From Antedon mediterranea (taxonomy: Eukaryota > Echinodermata > Crinoidea > Comatulida > Antedonidae): a stretch of 64,000 nucleotides of DNA. Below the pieces are notes generated by a model, which worked only from the letters and a program-made list of their open reading frames with translations, did not search any database and had not been told where the DNA came from. Below are positions 8,656 to 21,180 of this stretch, piece after piece. The position numbers were made by a program, and so were the translations under genes. Where the stretch lies: contig NC_092679.1 in the NCBI RefSeq assembly GCF_964355755.1, positions 15,180,932 through 15,244,931 of the forward strand. Direction: 5' to 3'. How positions within the stretch are numbered: the first letter of the stretch is position 1; the number at the start of each line of letters is the position of its first letter.

Positions 8656-10487
8656 TTTTCTTTGTAGGTTATATTTCCTATCATAGGCATGTCATATTGT
8701 TGTATATGTATACTTACTTTCTGTACAATGATGATAAAGTATTATATACTCAATACTAAGTTATGAGCACTGTAGGTAGATCATAAAAGGTTTGTTACCT
8801 AATCTTGAAGGGGGCTATAATAAAATAGTTCAAAATCAAAATGTCGCCCTCTCTTTAATCTGATGACTGAAAATTAATAATAGTTGGAAGATTCGATAAC
8901 TTGCTATAGCCTGAAAATAACGTAATAGTTAAAAATAAAATTTGAACAATCTATGATAATTTTATGATAGAAATGTGTAAAACGTATGTGTACAGTGACG
9001 ATGAAAATGAATATAGGCCTATAATCAGTAATTGTTTTATCTTCGTCTGAAAAACGGTACAATGCTTGGTTCCAACTTAGAGATGTATATATTGGGATGA
9101 GAACGATAAGCTGCGGCGTACAAACGGCAATTTTTATCACCTTTCCAACGCGCGCGTATTAAAGTTGTTTCTGTTTATACAACCGTGGTTATTAAAGTTA
9201 ATTCTGTGTATAGCGGCAGTGCAGTGGCGATTACTAATTCAATATTGGTTTTACTTTTACCTTTATACAAAAGCTCATGTATAAATTATAGTAAACAATT
9301 ATACTTAGCACTTTTAACTTTGGCCTAGTAGGCTACAACATTGCTTCCATTTAACCAATGTCATTGACCAACACTGATACATTTTATTGTTTCAAAACAA
9401 ACATAATTATTGAAATAAAGCGAAGTAACTTGCAGATAACCGAAGCGCAAACAAACGTCTGATGTGGCGTTGCGTATGCTAATTAGGACAGCGGTATGCT
9501 AATGAGCTGGGTGGCGGTATTTATTCTGTGTAATGTGTGGCATGATGTGTTTGAACAGCTAGTTTAGTGGACAAGCTGAATAAAGCTATCACGGTAAATT
9601 ACATGTTGTGTTAGTATGTCCGTGTTTACCCATTAAGTTGAACTGATTTATTGTATAGGCGTTCCATAGTTTATGGCGAACGTATGATATGTAGAATACA
9701 CAATTTATATTTATAAAGACTGCAGTGATCTCCCCGTGCTGCGTTTTATAGGCCTTTATTTATAAGGCCTAAGCATAGTTTATTATGTTGTTACTAAATA
9801 AGAATCAGCTCGATTTTGTGGGGAGGGCCCAAAAATAAAAAAAAAAGCTGAACGTATGTCATATCTTTCGCATTGACAATTTCGAAATCCGTGATATGAC
9901 GCCTTCTTCTTCACCCATTGTTTGTAAAACAATTGATCACTCACTGATATAATAGCAGTAATAAGTTACACACTATGTATAGAATCATTTTGGGGTTTGA
10001 GTTGTTTGGTTTCTCGCCTACCTTATCATTATGAATGTTCATGCTACAATCAGTTTGTTGTCTAATAACATAACACTGTATTAAGGAATTTGCCTACAGT
10101 ATATACATGATTAGGCCTAAGTAAGATTTCACTTTTTAGGTGATCATTTAGAATAAAATGATCACCTATTGTTATTGTATGAAATCTTTATTATTATTAT
10201 TTTTTTTTCTTTTTATTGTTTCTGTACACTATTTTGTGTAACAATTATCTCAAAAAGTTTAATGTCAATGATTACCAAAATTTCATTTTAAACAAATTTT
10301 TTTTTTATTCAGAAAATGAAATAATGGTGTCATCTTTTCCCAATAAAGCCATGTAGTAAGCAACAATTGACATGACCAGGCGTGGCACACAACGTAAGTA
10401 AATGATTTTTTAAAACTTTCCGAAGGTAGTTGTTCACAAAATAGATTGCGTTTTATCTGCAACAAATTATCTGCACGGTTTCGTTAT
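8656..10487. other. Gene-poor DNA with a candidate regulatory patch
   Basis: No coding region supported. At 9474-9483 and 9494-9503 the decamer GTATGCTAAT occurs twice, 20 bp apart, inside a less AT-rich patch (about 9420-9600). It resembles a variant POU octamer next to homeodomain ATTA cores. An imperfect hairpin lies at 10123-10188. Confidence 0.45.
10123..10188. repeat. Inverted repeat
   Basis: A perfect 13-bp arm TAGGTGATCATTT at 10137-10149 pairs with 10156-10168 across a 6-nt loop. Outer 9-bp arms AAGATTTCA and TGAAATCTT extend it. Probably a small palindromic mobile relic. Confidence 0.6.
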
Positions 10488-10625
10488 CTAAAGCTCTGTC
10501 TACAATGCAAACTAGTTTGACGAAAAAGGTGTGATGTACCTAATTATGGTATATGACGTCATCGTTTCCATATAATTATGATATTTTTTGTCACGTAGAG
10601 TTTGACAGTGTAAACAGAGATTTAA
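10488..10625. mobile_element. MITE, CTAAAGCTCTGTC family, copy 1
   Basis: Starts CTAAAGCTCTGTCTACA and ends in the imperfect inverse TGTAAACAGAGATTTAAG. The interior carries GATGTACC and GACGTCATCG, as in the other copies. No coding capacity, about 140 bp. Confidence 0.7.
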
Positions 10626-10704
10626 GGGTGACAAAATATGCTCCACCACTTTTTATTGAATTATATAAAACATTTTTATATACTACTGTACTGTCAACAA
10701 TGCT

Positions 10705-10862
10705 CTAAAGCTCAAACTTTATGTGACAAAAATGTGATGGGCCCATATATGGACATGATGATGTCATATCATTACCTTATTTGGGCATATCACTACCATA
10801 TAATTTACGGACATCATACTTTTTTTTTTCAAACTAGTCTGATAGTGTAGACAGAGCTTAAC
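10705..10862. mobile_element. MITE, CTAAAGCTCTGTC family, copy 2
   Basis: Right end TGATAGTGTAGACAGAGCTT is intact. The left end keeps CTAAAGCT then jumps to CAAACTTTATGTGAC, having lost the CTGTCTACACTAT segment. The middle has CATATATGGACA and repeated ATCACTACCATAT strings. Confidence 0.7.
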
Positions 10863-12156
10863 GTAAAAACAATATGCACATATGAGATAACTATCAACCG
10901 ATGGAGCGGAAACGTCTTTCATTGAAAAATATTAAGATGAAACTTTATGAGTATTTCTATTTTCTTGTGTTATGAAATATTCATCAAATATAGAACAACA
11001 CATATTCGTTACACGTTATAAATTATATTTCATTTAATTATTATCGTTTACTTTATCATTTTGTTTGTGATTCGTGATTCAAGGAAAAAATTGCGGTGTT
11101 ATCTATATTTCTATGTTTTTGTATGACAACGTGATGACGACATAAGTTTGAATATTGTTAATAATTGTGCCTACAAAGATTGTTATCAAAATAGTCCGTT
11201 GGGATTCAACTCATGTAAGTTGAAGGTGGTGTACACGGCACCCCGTTAATGATTCAGAGTTCGAGGAGAGTGAACATATAATATGCCATTCAATCTTCGT
11301 AGTAGTACAAGAAGACTGGTACAATGCAACGGCAATAAGTTTGATTCGTTCCTCCTTTATTTACAACAACAATGGCCTGTTTCAAAATACATAACAACCC
11401 GATATGCCAGTACCAGCAATGGTTGATAAATATACCGTTATGCATTACGTCATTCTATTATTAATCACGCATGACGAGTAACTAGCGCCATCACAGAAAC
11501 ATCACATAATAATTTGTGAAATGAGTCACATGAGAATTTTCTCAAACAGGCTTCTCAAATAACTGCTGAATATTATTTTATTAAGCCTGATTAACTACAA
11601 AACTTAATTAAGAAGAGAAAATTTCGAATTCATGGCATTGAATTTAAATCAGGGAAGAGTGAAATTAAACCAGGGAAGAGTGAAATTATCACTCTTCCCT
11701 GGTTTGATTCATTTTTTTGTTCATAGTAAATGCAGAATTTAATATATTGCAATTTCATTTCAATATGAACTTATTATTTGATATTGTAAGGTTCAGCAAT
11801 GTATTTTACTGGTTTATATTCTGTGTCACGTGTTTTCATTATGTGAACGTTGGTTATTATGTCACTACGTTGACCACTGAGAAGCCTACTTATTATACAG
11901 TAGTACAGTTATAGGACGGATAGCCTACGGTACTACATTATCAATATTGAGGTTTTCTCTGTGTGGACATTACAATCTACTCGATTGCCTAAAGCTCTTT
12001 TAGAGGGTCTTTTCAATAGGAATAATCAATTTTCAAGTACCCGATCAAGTGTTAGATTTTCATTGACGGAGTACCATAGTTTAGTTAACAATTCACAAGT
12101 ACAGACTATATCTATCTATATACTCCAGGATAACATGTACAGCACGTATTAATTCA
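10863..12156. other. Non-coding DNA
   Basis: No gene supported apart from the hairpin at 11667. Small frames near 11717 and 11961 lack domains, conserved composition or splice context. Confidence 0.5.
11650..11705. repeat. Perfect 17-bp hairpin with an extra direct copy
   Basis: AAACCAGGGAAGAGTGA (11667-11683) is followed by a 5-nt loop AATTA and its perfect inverse (11689-11705). The string CAGGGAAGAGTGAAATTA also occurs directly upstream at 11650. Transcribed, it would form a stable short stem-loop. Confidence 0.75.
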
Positions 12157-12159
12157 TTT

Positions 12160-12454
12160 AAGCCTGGTTTCCATAAAATCGCTACACCGTTTCCATTGAA
12201 ATCGCTACACGCGCAAATGTCGCCGACGCGCATTGGGGAGGTCTCCCCGATTCATCGCAGACAAATCGGCAAAGTTCAACCATGTTCAACTTTGCCGATT
12301 TTGTCGGCGATTAGTCGTATACGCGTGTACCAAAGAATATTTAGCGCTCGCGTACTAGATCCCCGATAAATTCTAGCGTTTCCATAGAATCGCTACGCTC
12401 TGTCGGCGACAGCAGTCGGCGACACGGTGTAGCGATTTTATGGAAACCAGGCTT
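12160..12454. mobile_element. MITE with 31-bp terminal inverted repeats
   Basis: The left end begins AAGCCTGGTTTCCATAAAAT and continues to the CACCGT at 12190. Its perfect inverse is at 12424-12454. Inside are further palindromic and GC-rich segments (GTCGGCGAC, CGCTACAC). Length 295 bp with no open frame of note. Short relatives of the terminus appear near 15738 and 17422. Confidence 0.85.
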
Positions 12455-12456
12455 TA

Positions 12457-13834
12457 TGTGTTGGTGGTTACCGGTGATAGGCTGCACTTACGCATTGTAT
12501 ATTCTGTTAAAAATAAAAACACTACAACGTCCAGATTGAACAGCGAAGTAGGTCCCGCACAGTGATACATTGAAACTGGAATACAGAATTTCATAGGGAC
12601 TTTTAAATTAAAAGGAAGTTAGAAATAAGTTGCTTCTGTCATGCCCTTTAAATGTGAACATTGTCTTATTTTGGTTGTCACCAAGTCTGGCAATTTGTTG
12701 TATTTCTGAAAACATCTTTAGTATAGATACCTATCAGGGTTTTTAGCAATCATATGCATGAGTTTGACTCTTTATTTTTTCGTCTTCATTTTGCTTTTCG
12801 TTTCGTCAATTTGAGTCCAGCTAAAAATAAATACTGCATACATCCTTCTTCCTGGCTAGAGTTAGGCCTTTACATAATATGCCTAATAGTTGTTTGAAAG
12901 GTGTGTGTGTGGTACTGCTGGTTGCGGGGCAGAATGGCCTAGAAACCTGTATGATTTTTAAACAAAATAAGAAAACAATATTAGGCCTAAAGAAAAATGT
13001 GTCATACATTGTTAACACAGTAGTTCTTATTATCCTGTAATGTGTGTACTAATCAATAGGCCCTATGTACCATACAAACTAAAATTAGAAAAATTTAAAC
13101 CATAAAACAACCGATTATCCTATTCTTTTCTGCTGTAATTATAGGGAATTAGGCCTAATTAAAATAAAGTGATAGAATATATTTTTTTAGAAGTTTTTTT
13201 TAAATTTTTACTTATTGAAAAGAACGAAAATATGATCTATCTATTGTAATGTGACAATTGGTGAAGTGGAAACAAGTTATTTTTTGTTGAATGCTCTCCA
13301 CAATTACACTACTTGACTTTGTAGTCAATATAATGAACTTGTTTAATTCACTATCTTCTAATTCCAAAACCCTACAACACTTTGCAGTCGAACTGCTTGA
13401 TTGCGAAAACTAATAATATTGGCGCGAATTGCCTGCCGGAAAATGTCGCTGCAGTATCTCGATCAGTCAACATTTGCATCATACGCTTGTTAAACATAAA
13501 GTTAAATTCGTTTTTTTTTTATTTCCGTTTCTTTGCTTCCAAGTAATATTATTTACAAGCTTTGAAACAAAGCCCCTCAAGAAATCTACAACTAAATCGA
13601 TATGTTAAGAATATTAATGAAAGTGATGTTAAAAACACAATAACAAATAAGCAAGTCATGTCAAGGGTTGTAGTAGGAACGAACAGTTGAAGGAAGAGAC
13701 ACAACAAACAAGAATTTTAAAAAACACTAATATCTGTTTAAAGAAAGATAATTATTGAATAAAATACAATGCACTAAAATGAATAATAAATAACATTTAT
13801 ACTAGATGAAACAATGAATATAAGAATATTATGA
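12457..13834. other. Non-coding DNA
   Basis: AT-rich, scattered TAGGCCTA octamers (12983, 13150). Nothing else recognisable. Confidence 0.45.
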
Positions 13835-14032
13835 TTAAAGGGCCTTTCACACCTGCTCCGGCACGGTTCCGGTCCGGCGACGGCAAATCCAATCGAACAT
13901 CAATGTTTCGTTTTTACGCGGCTACGCGCATATCGATTGGTGCTTGGCCGCGTGGAGCGTCATGAAAACGAAACATTGGCGTTCGATTCGCCGGACCGGA
14001 ACCGTGCCGGAACAGGTGTGAAAGGCCCTTAA
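13835..14032. mobile_element. Near-complete palindrome MITE with TTAA target duplication
   Basis: TTAA at both ends flanks arms that begin GGGCCTTTCACACCTG and run through TCCGGCACGGTTCCGGTCCG. The inverse reads back almost the full length, with the arms meeting near 13930. TTAA duplication is the hallmark of piggyBac-type transposition. It is strikingly GC-rich for this region. Open frames crossing it are by-products of the palindrome. Confidence 0.85.
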
Positions 14033-14334
14033 GTGTTGTATTGAATAATGGAAATAAAGGTGAGTGAATCTCAAAAAAGACAAATGAAATAGAATTAAAA
14101 ATAGATGTAACTGATAAACGTTTTTGGTCAGGTGAATTTAGAAGAAACATTCTTTTTCATACATTAATTGTATCCGGACCTACCTACAAATTTTGCTTTC
14201 TTACTTGTAGGCCTAAAAAGAAATACACACCATAAAGCCGATTTTGGTTGGATTTAGACTGCGTTACTGTATACAACATCAATAGTAATTCATTTTAATA
14301 GTTTTATTCGTTTCAGAAATATTATAAACTATAA

Positions 14335-14590
14335 ATTGATAGAGTGACCAAGCGGCCAAGACACTGTCAAACCTCGGCAATTTTCCGAGAATAGAGAAAA
14401 TGTGTTCTACCACCAGAACGGTGGTAGAACACATTTTCTCTCTTCTCGGAAAAGGAATTACTGGAGGTCCAGTGTACACATGGCTCGTGAACTGAACCCA
14501 GCGTTTTTTGTCGGAAAGAGAGGGGGTTACCCCGGTGCTCTGGTCCACTGTCAACCCATGTCATTAATTGTAATCGGACCTACTGTATCT
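14335..14590 (+). mobile_element. Rearranged SINE copy with internal inverted duplication
   Basis: It has a head with an A-box-like TGACCAAGCGGCCAAGAC, then a 34-bp inverted copy of the body start, then the body in normal orientation (GGTGGTAGAAC, CTTCTCGGAAAAGG, GGTCCAGTGTACACAT, GGGGGTTACCCCGGTG). The body blocks match the SINE at 8320-8649. The B box is not evident. Confidence 0.75.
14381..14453. repeat. 34-bp near-perfect hairpin inside the SINE
   Basis: Arms 14381-14414 and 14420-14453 match at all but one position around the 5-nt loop AGAAC. As RNA this is a long, almost perfect stem, similar in size to a pre-miRNA, but it is explained by inverted duplication of SINE sequence. Confidence 0.85.
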
Positions 14591-14599
14591 ACAAACTTT

Positions 14600-17579
14600 G
14601 CTTTCTTACATGTATACACTTGTATCTGAAAACAAATTTCTAATTCGTGTTCACTCGTAGCCAAATTCGTGAATGTGGGAAAGCAACTTGTACCTCACAG
14701 TCAATTCAATTAATAAGAAATAAAAAATAAAATAAGAATCAAAAATTATTTAAACGTAAACAAAATAAGAAATACATTTTTACACTAGTAATTCGTGTAC
14801 ATTTTTTTTTTATTATAGACTATAATTATTCAATATGTATTTATATTTGATAGCTGTAATTAGGATATACACAGTAAGCCTCCGCACTTGTTGATTCAAA
14901 GGCCTGCGGCAAACATTACGTTTTAAATGCCTAAATTAGAAGCTGAAGGATAACGTATTGCGACTTATCATCATCTTGGATGTAATTACACTGGATATAG
15001 TGGTGTGTTTACACACAATACATCGAATTTGATTGCCTCTAATTTAAACGTCTGCACGCACTACAATAATCATTCATAAACTATTCAATAGCTAATGAAA
15101 TTACCATTACTAATACTTTTGCTAGAAATGATTTAATTTACTTGTCCCAAAAAAGAGAGGAAGAAACCAAAACAAAACATTAAAGAATACAGGAATAAGA
15201 AATTCAATTACATTTTATTTACTATATAAAATGGCTTGTGCTATGTTTTGTACACGCTAAAGACACTACAACAGTACACTGGTAAAATAGACACGACTCA
15301 GTCAGGTGTGGATTCCAAGAGAACAAGGCATTTATTAGCAACAGCCTATTATACTATTCTACCCATAATATCAATGCGCGTAGACCAATCACACATGTCT
15401 TAATATACACGACAGCTTGGTATTTACCTTTTTGTTATAGATAACGATATAAAACACCAACAAAAAAAGGAACATTAGTGGTAAAACAATTACATTTTCA
15501 ATATTATAAAATTGATAAAATATTGACAGACAGTATTATGCCGAATTATTTAGCGATTAAAGGAGTCGGAAACTTCATTTTTATTCTTTCCAAAATTGTT
15601 TAGGTATACCAGTACATACCCTTCGGTTTTACACACAATTACAATGTTGACATATTCATGCATTTGTTTTATTTTACAATGCATCACACTTGATAAGATG
15701 CGAGCCCTGGAAAAGACCAAATAAGCTCAAGATAGCTTTAAGCCTGGTTTCACCAGAACAAAATAACTACTAATAATAATTGTATCAAATAAAAATAAAC
15801 AAATAGGGCCTACATAAATTTAAGTAAATAAGATCAGACAAATAGTAGTAATAATATAAAAATATATAAAAAGAAATTACACAATTACGCTACAGGACAA
15901 TACATTTGAATGGAAAAATGAAATCACCTATATAGGTGCTCAATCAATAGTTAGTTGTTTTATTTAATAACTTATTAATGCTTTATTTATTTAATTATTT
16001 GATTTCTATCTCATCATTAAAAAAAAATCTTTGAAATTATTCTATCAGTACCAATTAAATTATCACATTCCTTCTCGGTACTTTATCTATAACTTGTACA
16101 GTATCAGGAAAATTCTGTGATACAGTGTCACATATATATAAAATGTGACGGATACCTATAGGCCTAACCGAACGTTACCAAAATACAGGCATCGCATGCT
16201 AGCCTATACATAGCCTATGTGACAAATAATTTGCCTATGAGACTCATGGGTATAATGTGGATTGCTTTCGTATTGTACTTAAATGTCACATTTTCAATAA
16301 TCATCATTAAAGTAACTTTCGAGTGGTTGTTGAATCTGAAATTCATATTGTTCGTTCGGTTGAAAACTTTAACCACATGTTTACATATTAATAAATAGCA
16401 TGATAAAGAAGACACAGAATAGTAATATAATTTTAACTGCGCATGCGTGTCAAAAACAAGTCAATATTGGCTATCGAACAACATTAGTTATCGCAGGTTA
16501 GTTGACCAAACTCTTCACACCAAAACAAATAGGTTATTCAGAGTAGATGTAACCCCTTCACACAAATCCAAATAGAGCTTTCAGCTTCAGTGTACTTCGT
16601 GCATGGTTTCGTTGTCCCACTGCTTACCAGCTTGTCTAGAATGAATAATCAAAAGTCAACATAAGCCATGTCACACAAAAAAAACCAAGCAGGTCTCAAT
16701 CAAGTCCGTGGTTACAGTATATTTGGTTTCAATGTACTTTTGTTTGATCAGGAGTGTTGAAACACCGGTGGAAAATGACAGAATGCCAGCATTATCGCCT
16801 GACTAGTAAATTAGAAATATGAGTAGGCCTATGTGGTTTTAATCTGTATTAATATTTGTATTAATTATACCAAACCCTGGGGTATCCTTCTAAATCTGGT
16901 TGGTTGATATCGTACGACGTGCCGTTCAGTATTAGTTGCATGATAAACGTTCTATTTAATGGTTCTATCCAATGGCTCTATTGCACATTCAGCTTTTTGA
17001 CAACATTTTGATTCACTGGTGGGGGTGTTTGATTGAGCGGATAATTTAAATTTGGCAAACAAAGTAGTTTGATAACCAAATTGTGATAAAACACGACATA
17101 ATCATTCTTATCCTATTCAATATGGGCGTTGATGTTGGATGGGAAGAACAAATTCACATAAAAACTGATTATGTCATTATTTGATTTTTTCAGTTCCTGT
17201 AGAAGTTTAGAATTGATAAACCTTTTAAAAATTACACAATTTAATAGTCACCTTTGTTTGAACTGAGCAAGAGTATGACATGATTAAGCGAAAATAAAAA
17301 ACCACCACATTGCGTTTAAATATTGACATTTGCGTACAGATATGTTATATTTAATGATGGCACGTCTGACTGACATCTTTCGATTTAATACGTGTATACC
17401 AACTTCCTGCTTGGTTTCTAAAAGGCTGGTTTCCGCAAGAGCAAATTAAACGGGTTTAAGCCTAGCGCAAGTTCTATTTGTATAATTTATATATTTATTT
17501 CCCGACAGTTAATTGTTTATTTATGGTATGTATGTACGAAACACTTACCTAGTCGACTTCGGGCCAGTATCGTTATCTA
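14600..17579. other. Non-coding DNA
   Basis: No gene seen. A short stub of the AAGCCTGGTTTC terminus lies near 15740. TAGGCCTA occurs at about 16160 and 16825. Confidence 0.45.
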
Positions 17580-17890
17580 AAGGTTGGTTCTAATTGGGGC
17601 GCAACGCAAGAACGTAGGCTCAACCTAATTTGACCAATCACAAGCGGCAGTTGTGATTGGCTAATTTACGAACCATCAATTAGAATGAACCAGGATAACA
17701 CAACTTTGATCCTTCCCTTTTGATTGGCTAAGATAAAAAACATATTAAATTAGCATGAAATAAGCTAACACCTGGTCTGTAACATAACATGCGATAGTTG
17801 ATCCATCGCTTTTGATTGGCTAAGTTACAAAACACATTCAATTGAACCTAGATTAACACACCTGGGCTATGATATAATCTACGCATTACG
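17580..17890. repeat. Diverged tandem repeat of about 95 bp with inverted ends
   Basis: Three degraded copies share TTTGATTGGCTAA followed by AAACA, then AATTAG-like and a CTAACACCTGGTCT-like end. The first copy overlaps an inverted repeat (GGTTGGTTCTAATTG near 17583; CAATTAGAATGAACC near 17680) and an inner stem CCAATCACAA/TTGTGATTGG. Probably a decayed MITE cluster. Confidence 0.6.
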
Positions 17891-20837
17891 GCTATTGTAA
17901 TTTAATGTGATTAATTTTTATCTTTTATCCTGTAAATAATTGATGCATAATAATAAATTGAGCATATTTATATTTACTCAAGCTCCATATTTTCGTATTT
18001 GTTCTGATTTTAAGAGCAAGCAGATTATTCAGGATCTTCTAGTTACAACCACACCTCCTCCCCCACACCATTTTTAATATGCTTGTGGCCGTCCACACAC
18101 AGGAATATTCACATAGGTGTGCTATATAGTGCTGTTGAGTCTCACTGTTATGCATATGCTTGTCCCCAGAAAAACAATTAAACTACTTTATTTTCGTTGT
18201 AGTCCTGAAAACAACATTCCAGAGAGTTCGTTGATAATCGATACGTGGTGCTTTACCAACTTCCTAAATATATTGTATTTTCAGTGGTTATTGTTGATAG
18301 TTTCTTCTTCCATTCTTTTAGAAAATTCTGTTCTGCACGGTGTAATTAATTATGCACATAATGGAAAACAACAGAATATGTTAGCAGATGTGTTGTACAC
18401 GATTTATGTAAATTAAGCACGTTATGTTGTAATATTTATCTATCGATAACTTCTCGTATACGAGAGGCTCCGTTCCTGGCTTATTTTAATTATTGCTTAG
18501 TAAGTACTTACGGTTTTAACGCGATAGCAGCATTTGAGGAAATCCGAGCCCTCTTCATTCGGCTTCTGATCGATCGGGAAAGTTACTTAAGTGAGATTCG
18601 AATCCAAACGCAGGAAATGCTTACAGTTATGCCGTACCACGTTTAGCATGTTTACATAGGAGACAAGGATATGATTGAAAAGATCATGAAAATATCACTT
18701 TACCACACTGACATATGGCTCCACATTAGACTCGGAGTTCTAGGGATTCTTGCGATCAATTATGTAATATTGGTCTCCTACACAATAAGAACAACTATTG
18801 TGAATGCCTACTAAGATGCTGTGGTGCTGTAGTACCACTCCTTAAGATTTAAGTTTGCCGTTTTTCTCGAATTGTTATTAATTCTTATTCATAAACTATA
18901 TCTAATTAACTGAATAATCTTGATTATAAACGAAAACAGAAATATTTGAAAAAATACAGTATTGGAGTGGACGGAACTCCTCTCGACCACCGATTTCAAA
19001 TGTACATAGTAAATTCCCTCCTTACGGGGACATCTATGTGAAACGAACTACGACCTACCTCTACAGTATACCTACACCTCTCTTAAGGGGACACTTGATT
19101 GAGTTCCTTTATATTGGTTCTATTGTAGTCACAACAAATAAACCAACAATCTGTTTTTTTTGGGGTTTTTTTGTGTAATTTCTTTATTAGTGAGATTATC
19201 TTCCCTGAAAGCTTTCCAGCAATATACACTTTCTTCTCATCCTATGCCCTTGGCACAAAGAAGGATAGATTAGATGAATCTAGTTTCCGTTTCTCCAAAC
19301 TTTTTTTAGGAAATTCCTTATAACAAATTGGTTCCATGATCCGCTTTCCCTTAACTGATTATAACAGTTGATTTTGATAACAAATGATATGATATTATAA
19401 TTCACAAGTGCCTTTGGTAAACATTTCGCAATTTAGAGAGAATTTAGAATTGTGTTTTAATGTACAATGTTGTTCATAATATCTCGGAAGGTTTAAAAAA
19501 ATAAAGGAAAAAATTATTTTTTCAAATTACATATAAAATCTTAGGGGAAGAATCACTCCGGGAACTCCCTTTTATGAAACGCCACTTGATAAAGAAACAT
19601 TAGTTTTAGTAGTAGGTGCTCCAGTGAAGTCTTTTACAAGTGTTTGTATTATGCTTCAACAGGCGTTTATCGTGTAGCTTAAGGGCACTCCATAAATTAG
19701 AGCCAAGTCGATCATAAACCGTATTGGTTTTACAGATCGATGCACAATAATTATTATAACTAAGTAATTAATAATGAAGATTGTCCATTTTACTCTAACC
19801 TACATTATGACTATGTTTAATCAAATGCGATTTAAATATAATATTATTTTTAATCAAACGAATGAATTAATACTACAGGTACACATTTTTTCTACTGTCG
19901 GTGTTTCTTTTGTCTTGGTATATTGTACTTAATATTTATATAGAAAAGACAAATTTTCCAAATGTTAGGTAATTAGAAGAATTACTGTGATATAGGCCTA
20001 CTGTTTTTATTTTAACAATGTTCTGATATTGTGTTATAAAATCAAATCAATTGTAAAAAATTCCATTATCCAATTGTTCGCTCATTGTCCATAGAAAATT
20101 GGTAATTATGACTTCCTTCGTACCATACAAAATTATTGTTTTTTTGTTTGTTTGTCTTTCTCTATGTTTGTTTTCTTTTATGGTATCGAAATAAGTCAAA
20201 TATAATGTACATTTTGAATTCGCTGCTTTTGTTTCGATTGTAATCTTTAGCTTATTTTGGAATAAATTGAATTGTAAAAAATCTTAATGAATATTAGCAA
20301 TACAACATTGCTTTTGATAAATACTGTGATTTCATAGAGCTGTGCCGTCGAAGTACGTTTATTACTATTTACTGCTATAGATCTCTCTATAATCTCGAAT
20401 TAACGACTATTAGAAATCTTGTTGAACAATACATATCTTAAAATCTTCAACACGATCTCATTTAAATCAAATTTATAACTTATGATTAATATAGAATAAA
20501 GAAGAGCGATTAAGTATTCTCCTTCTAAAAAGGTTAAGACAGAAAACATTAATATGTTGCCGATCGTGTTTTGAATAAACGAATCATAGAAATTAACGAT
20601 GAATTTTACAATGTGTATTGCTAGATAATTCTTAGTCAATTAAAACAAGCTTCTTTCGAAGAAATTAACAAATGTTTTAAAAATCGGTTTTGAATTTCGT
20701 TTAAAAAAAACTTTTTAAAATAATATATTACGGTACCTCCTATCACAGTAATTGTATATTGTCCTTGTCAAACATAAACCATTACATTATTCTTTTGGTG
20801 AGCATATGTAAGAACTTTATCTCTAGGTCATGGCCTT
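17891..20837. other. Non-coding DNA, possible SINE relic on the minus strand
   Basis: No supported gene; the 99-codon frame from 18117 has no recognisable domain. Around 18520-18640 a B-box-like GATTCGAATCC sits in a more GC-rich patch and may be a tRNA-derived relic. Near 18990-19110 there are fragments of the ACGGGGACA/AAGGGGACAC family described at 27069. Confidence 0.4.
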
Positions 20838-21180
20838 TTCTTCATAATTTCTTTTCTACTACTTCTTTTTTTTTCTACCTCTACCCTTTCTCATCACCCT
20901 ATTTGTTGTCTTTCTTCTCATTTTTCTATTTCATTTCTGCTTCTTTTTCTCTTTAATCTGCAAACCTTTCTCCGTCTACTTCTTTCTCCTTGTTTTTTTC
21001 TCTTGAAGCTGTAGATGTTTCTTCTTCCCTTTCCTCTCATCCCTCTCACTTCCATAGAACTCCTTTCATTGTCTTTCCTCGCATTTTTCCTCTTTTGCAT
21101 ACTAATTCTACGCTATTTGTCATTCCCACCCCCCCCCCTTTTTTTTTTTACATTCCATCTCCTTTTTATTCTCCAGTACG
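20838..21180. repeat. Polypyrimidine tract on the plus strand
   Basis: About 340 bp of almost continuous C and T with CTTCTTTT, CCTTTCTC and a C9/T10 run near 21129-21149. The long open frames here on both strands result from the skewed composition, not from coding. Confidence 0.8.

Noticed and set aside
13914-14629. Several frames on both strands
   Set aside because: They lie in the TTAA palindrome and the rearranged SINE; the mirrored peptides reflect the inverted repeats.
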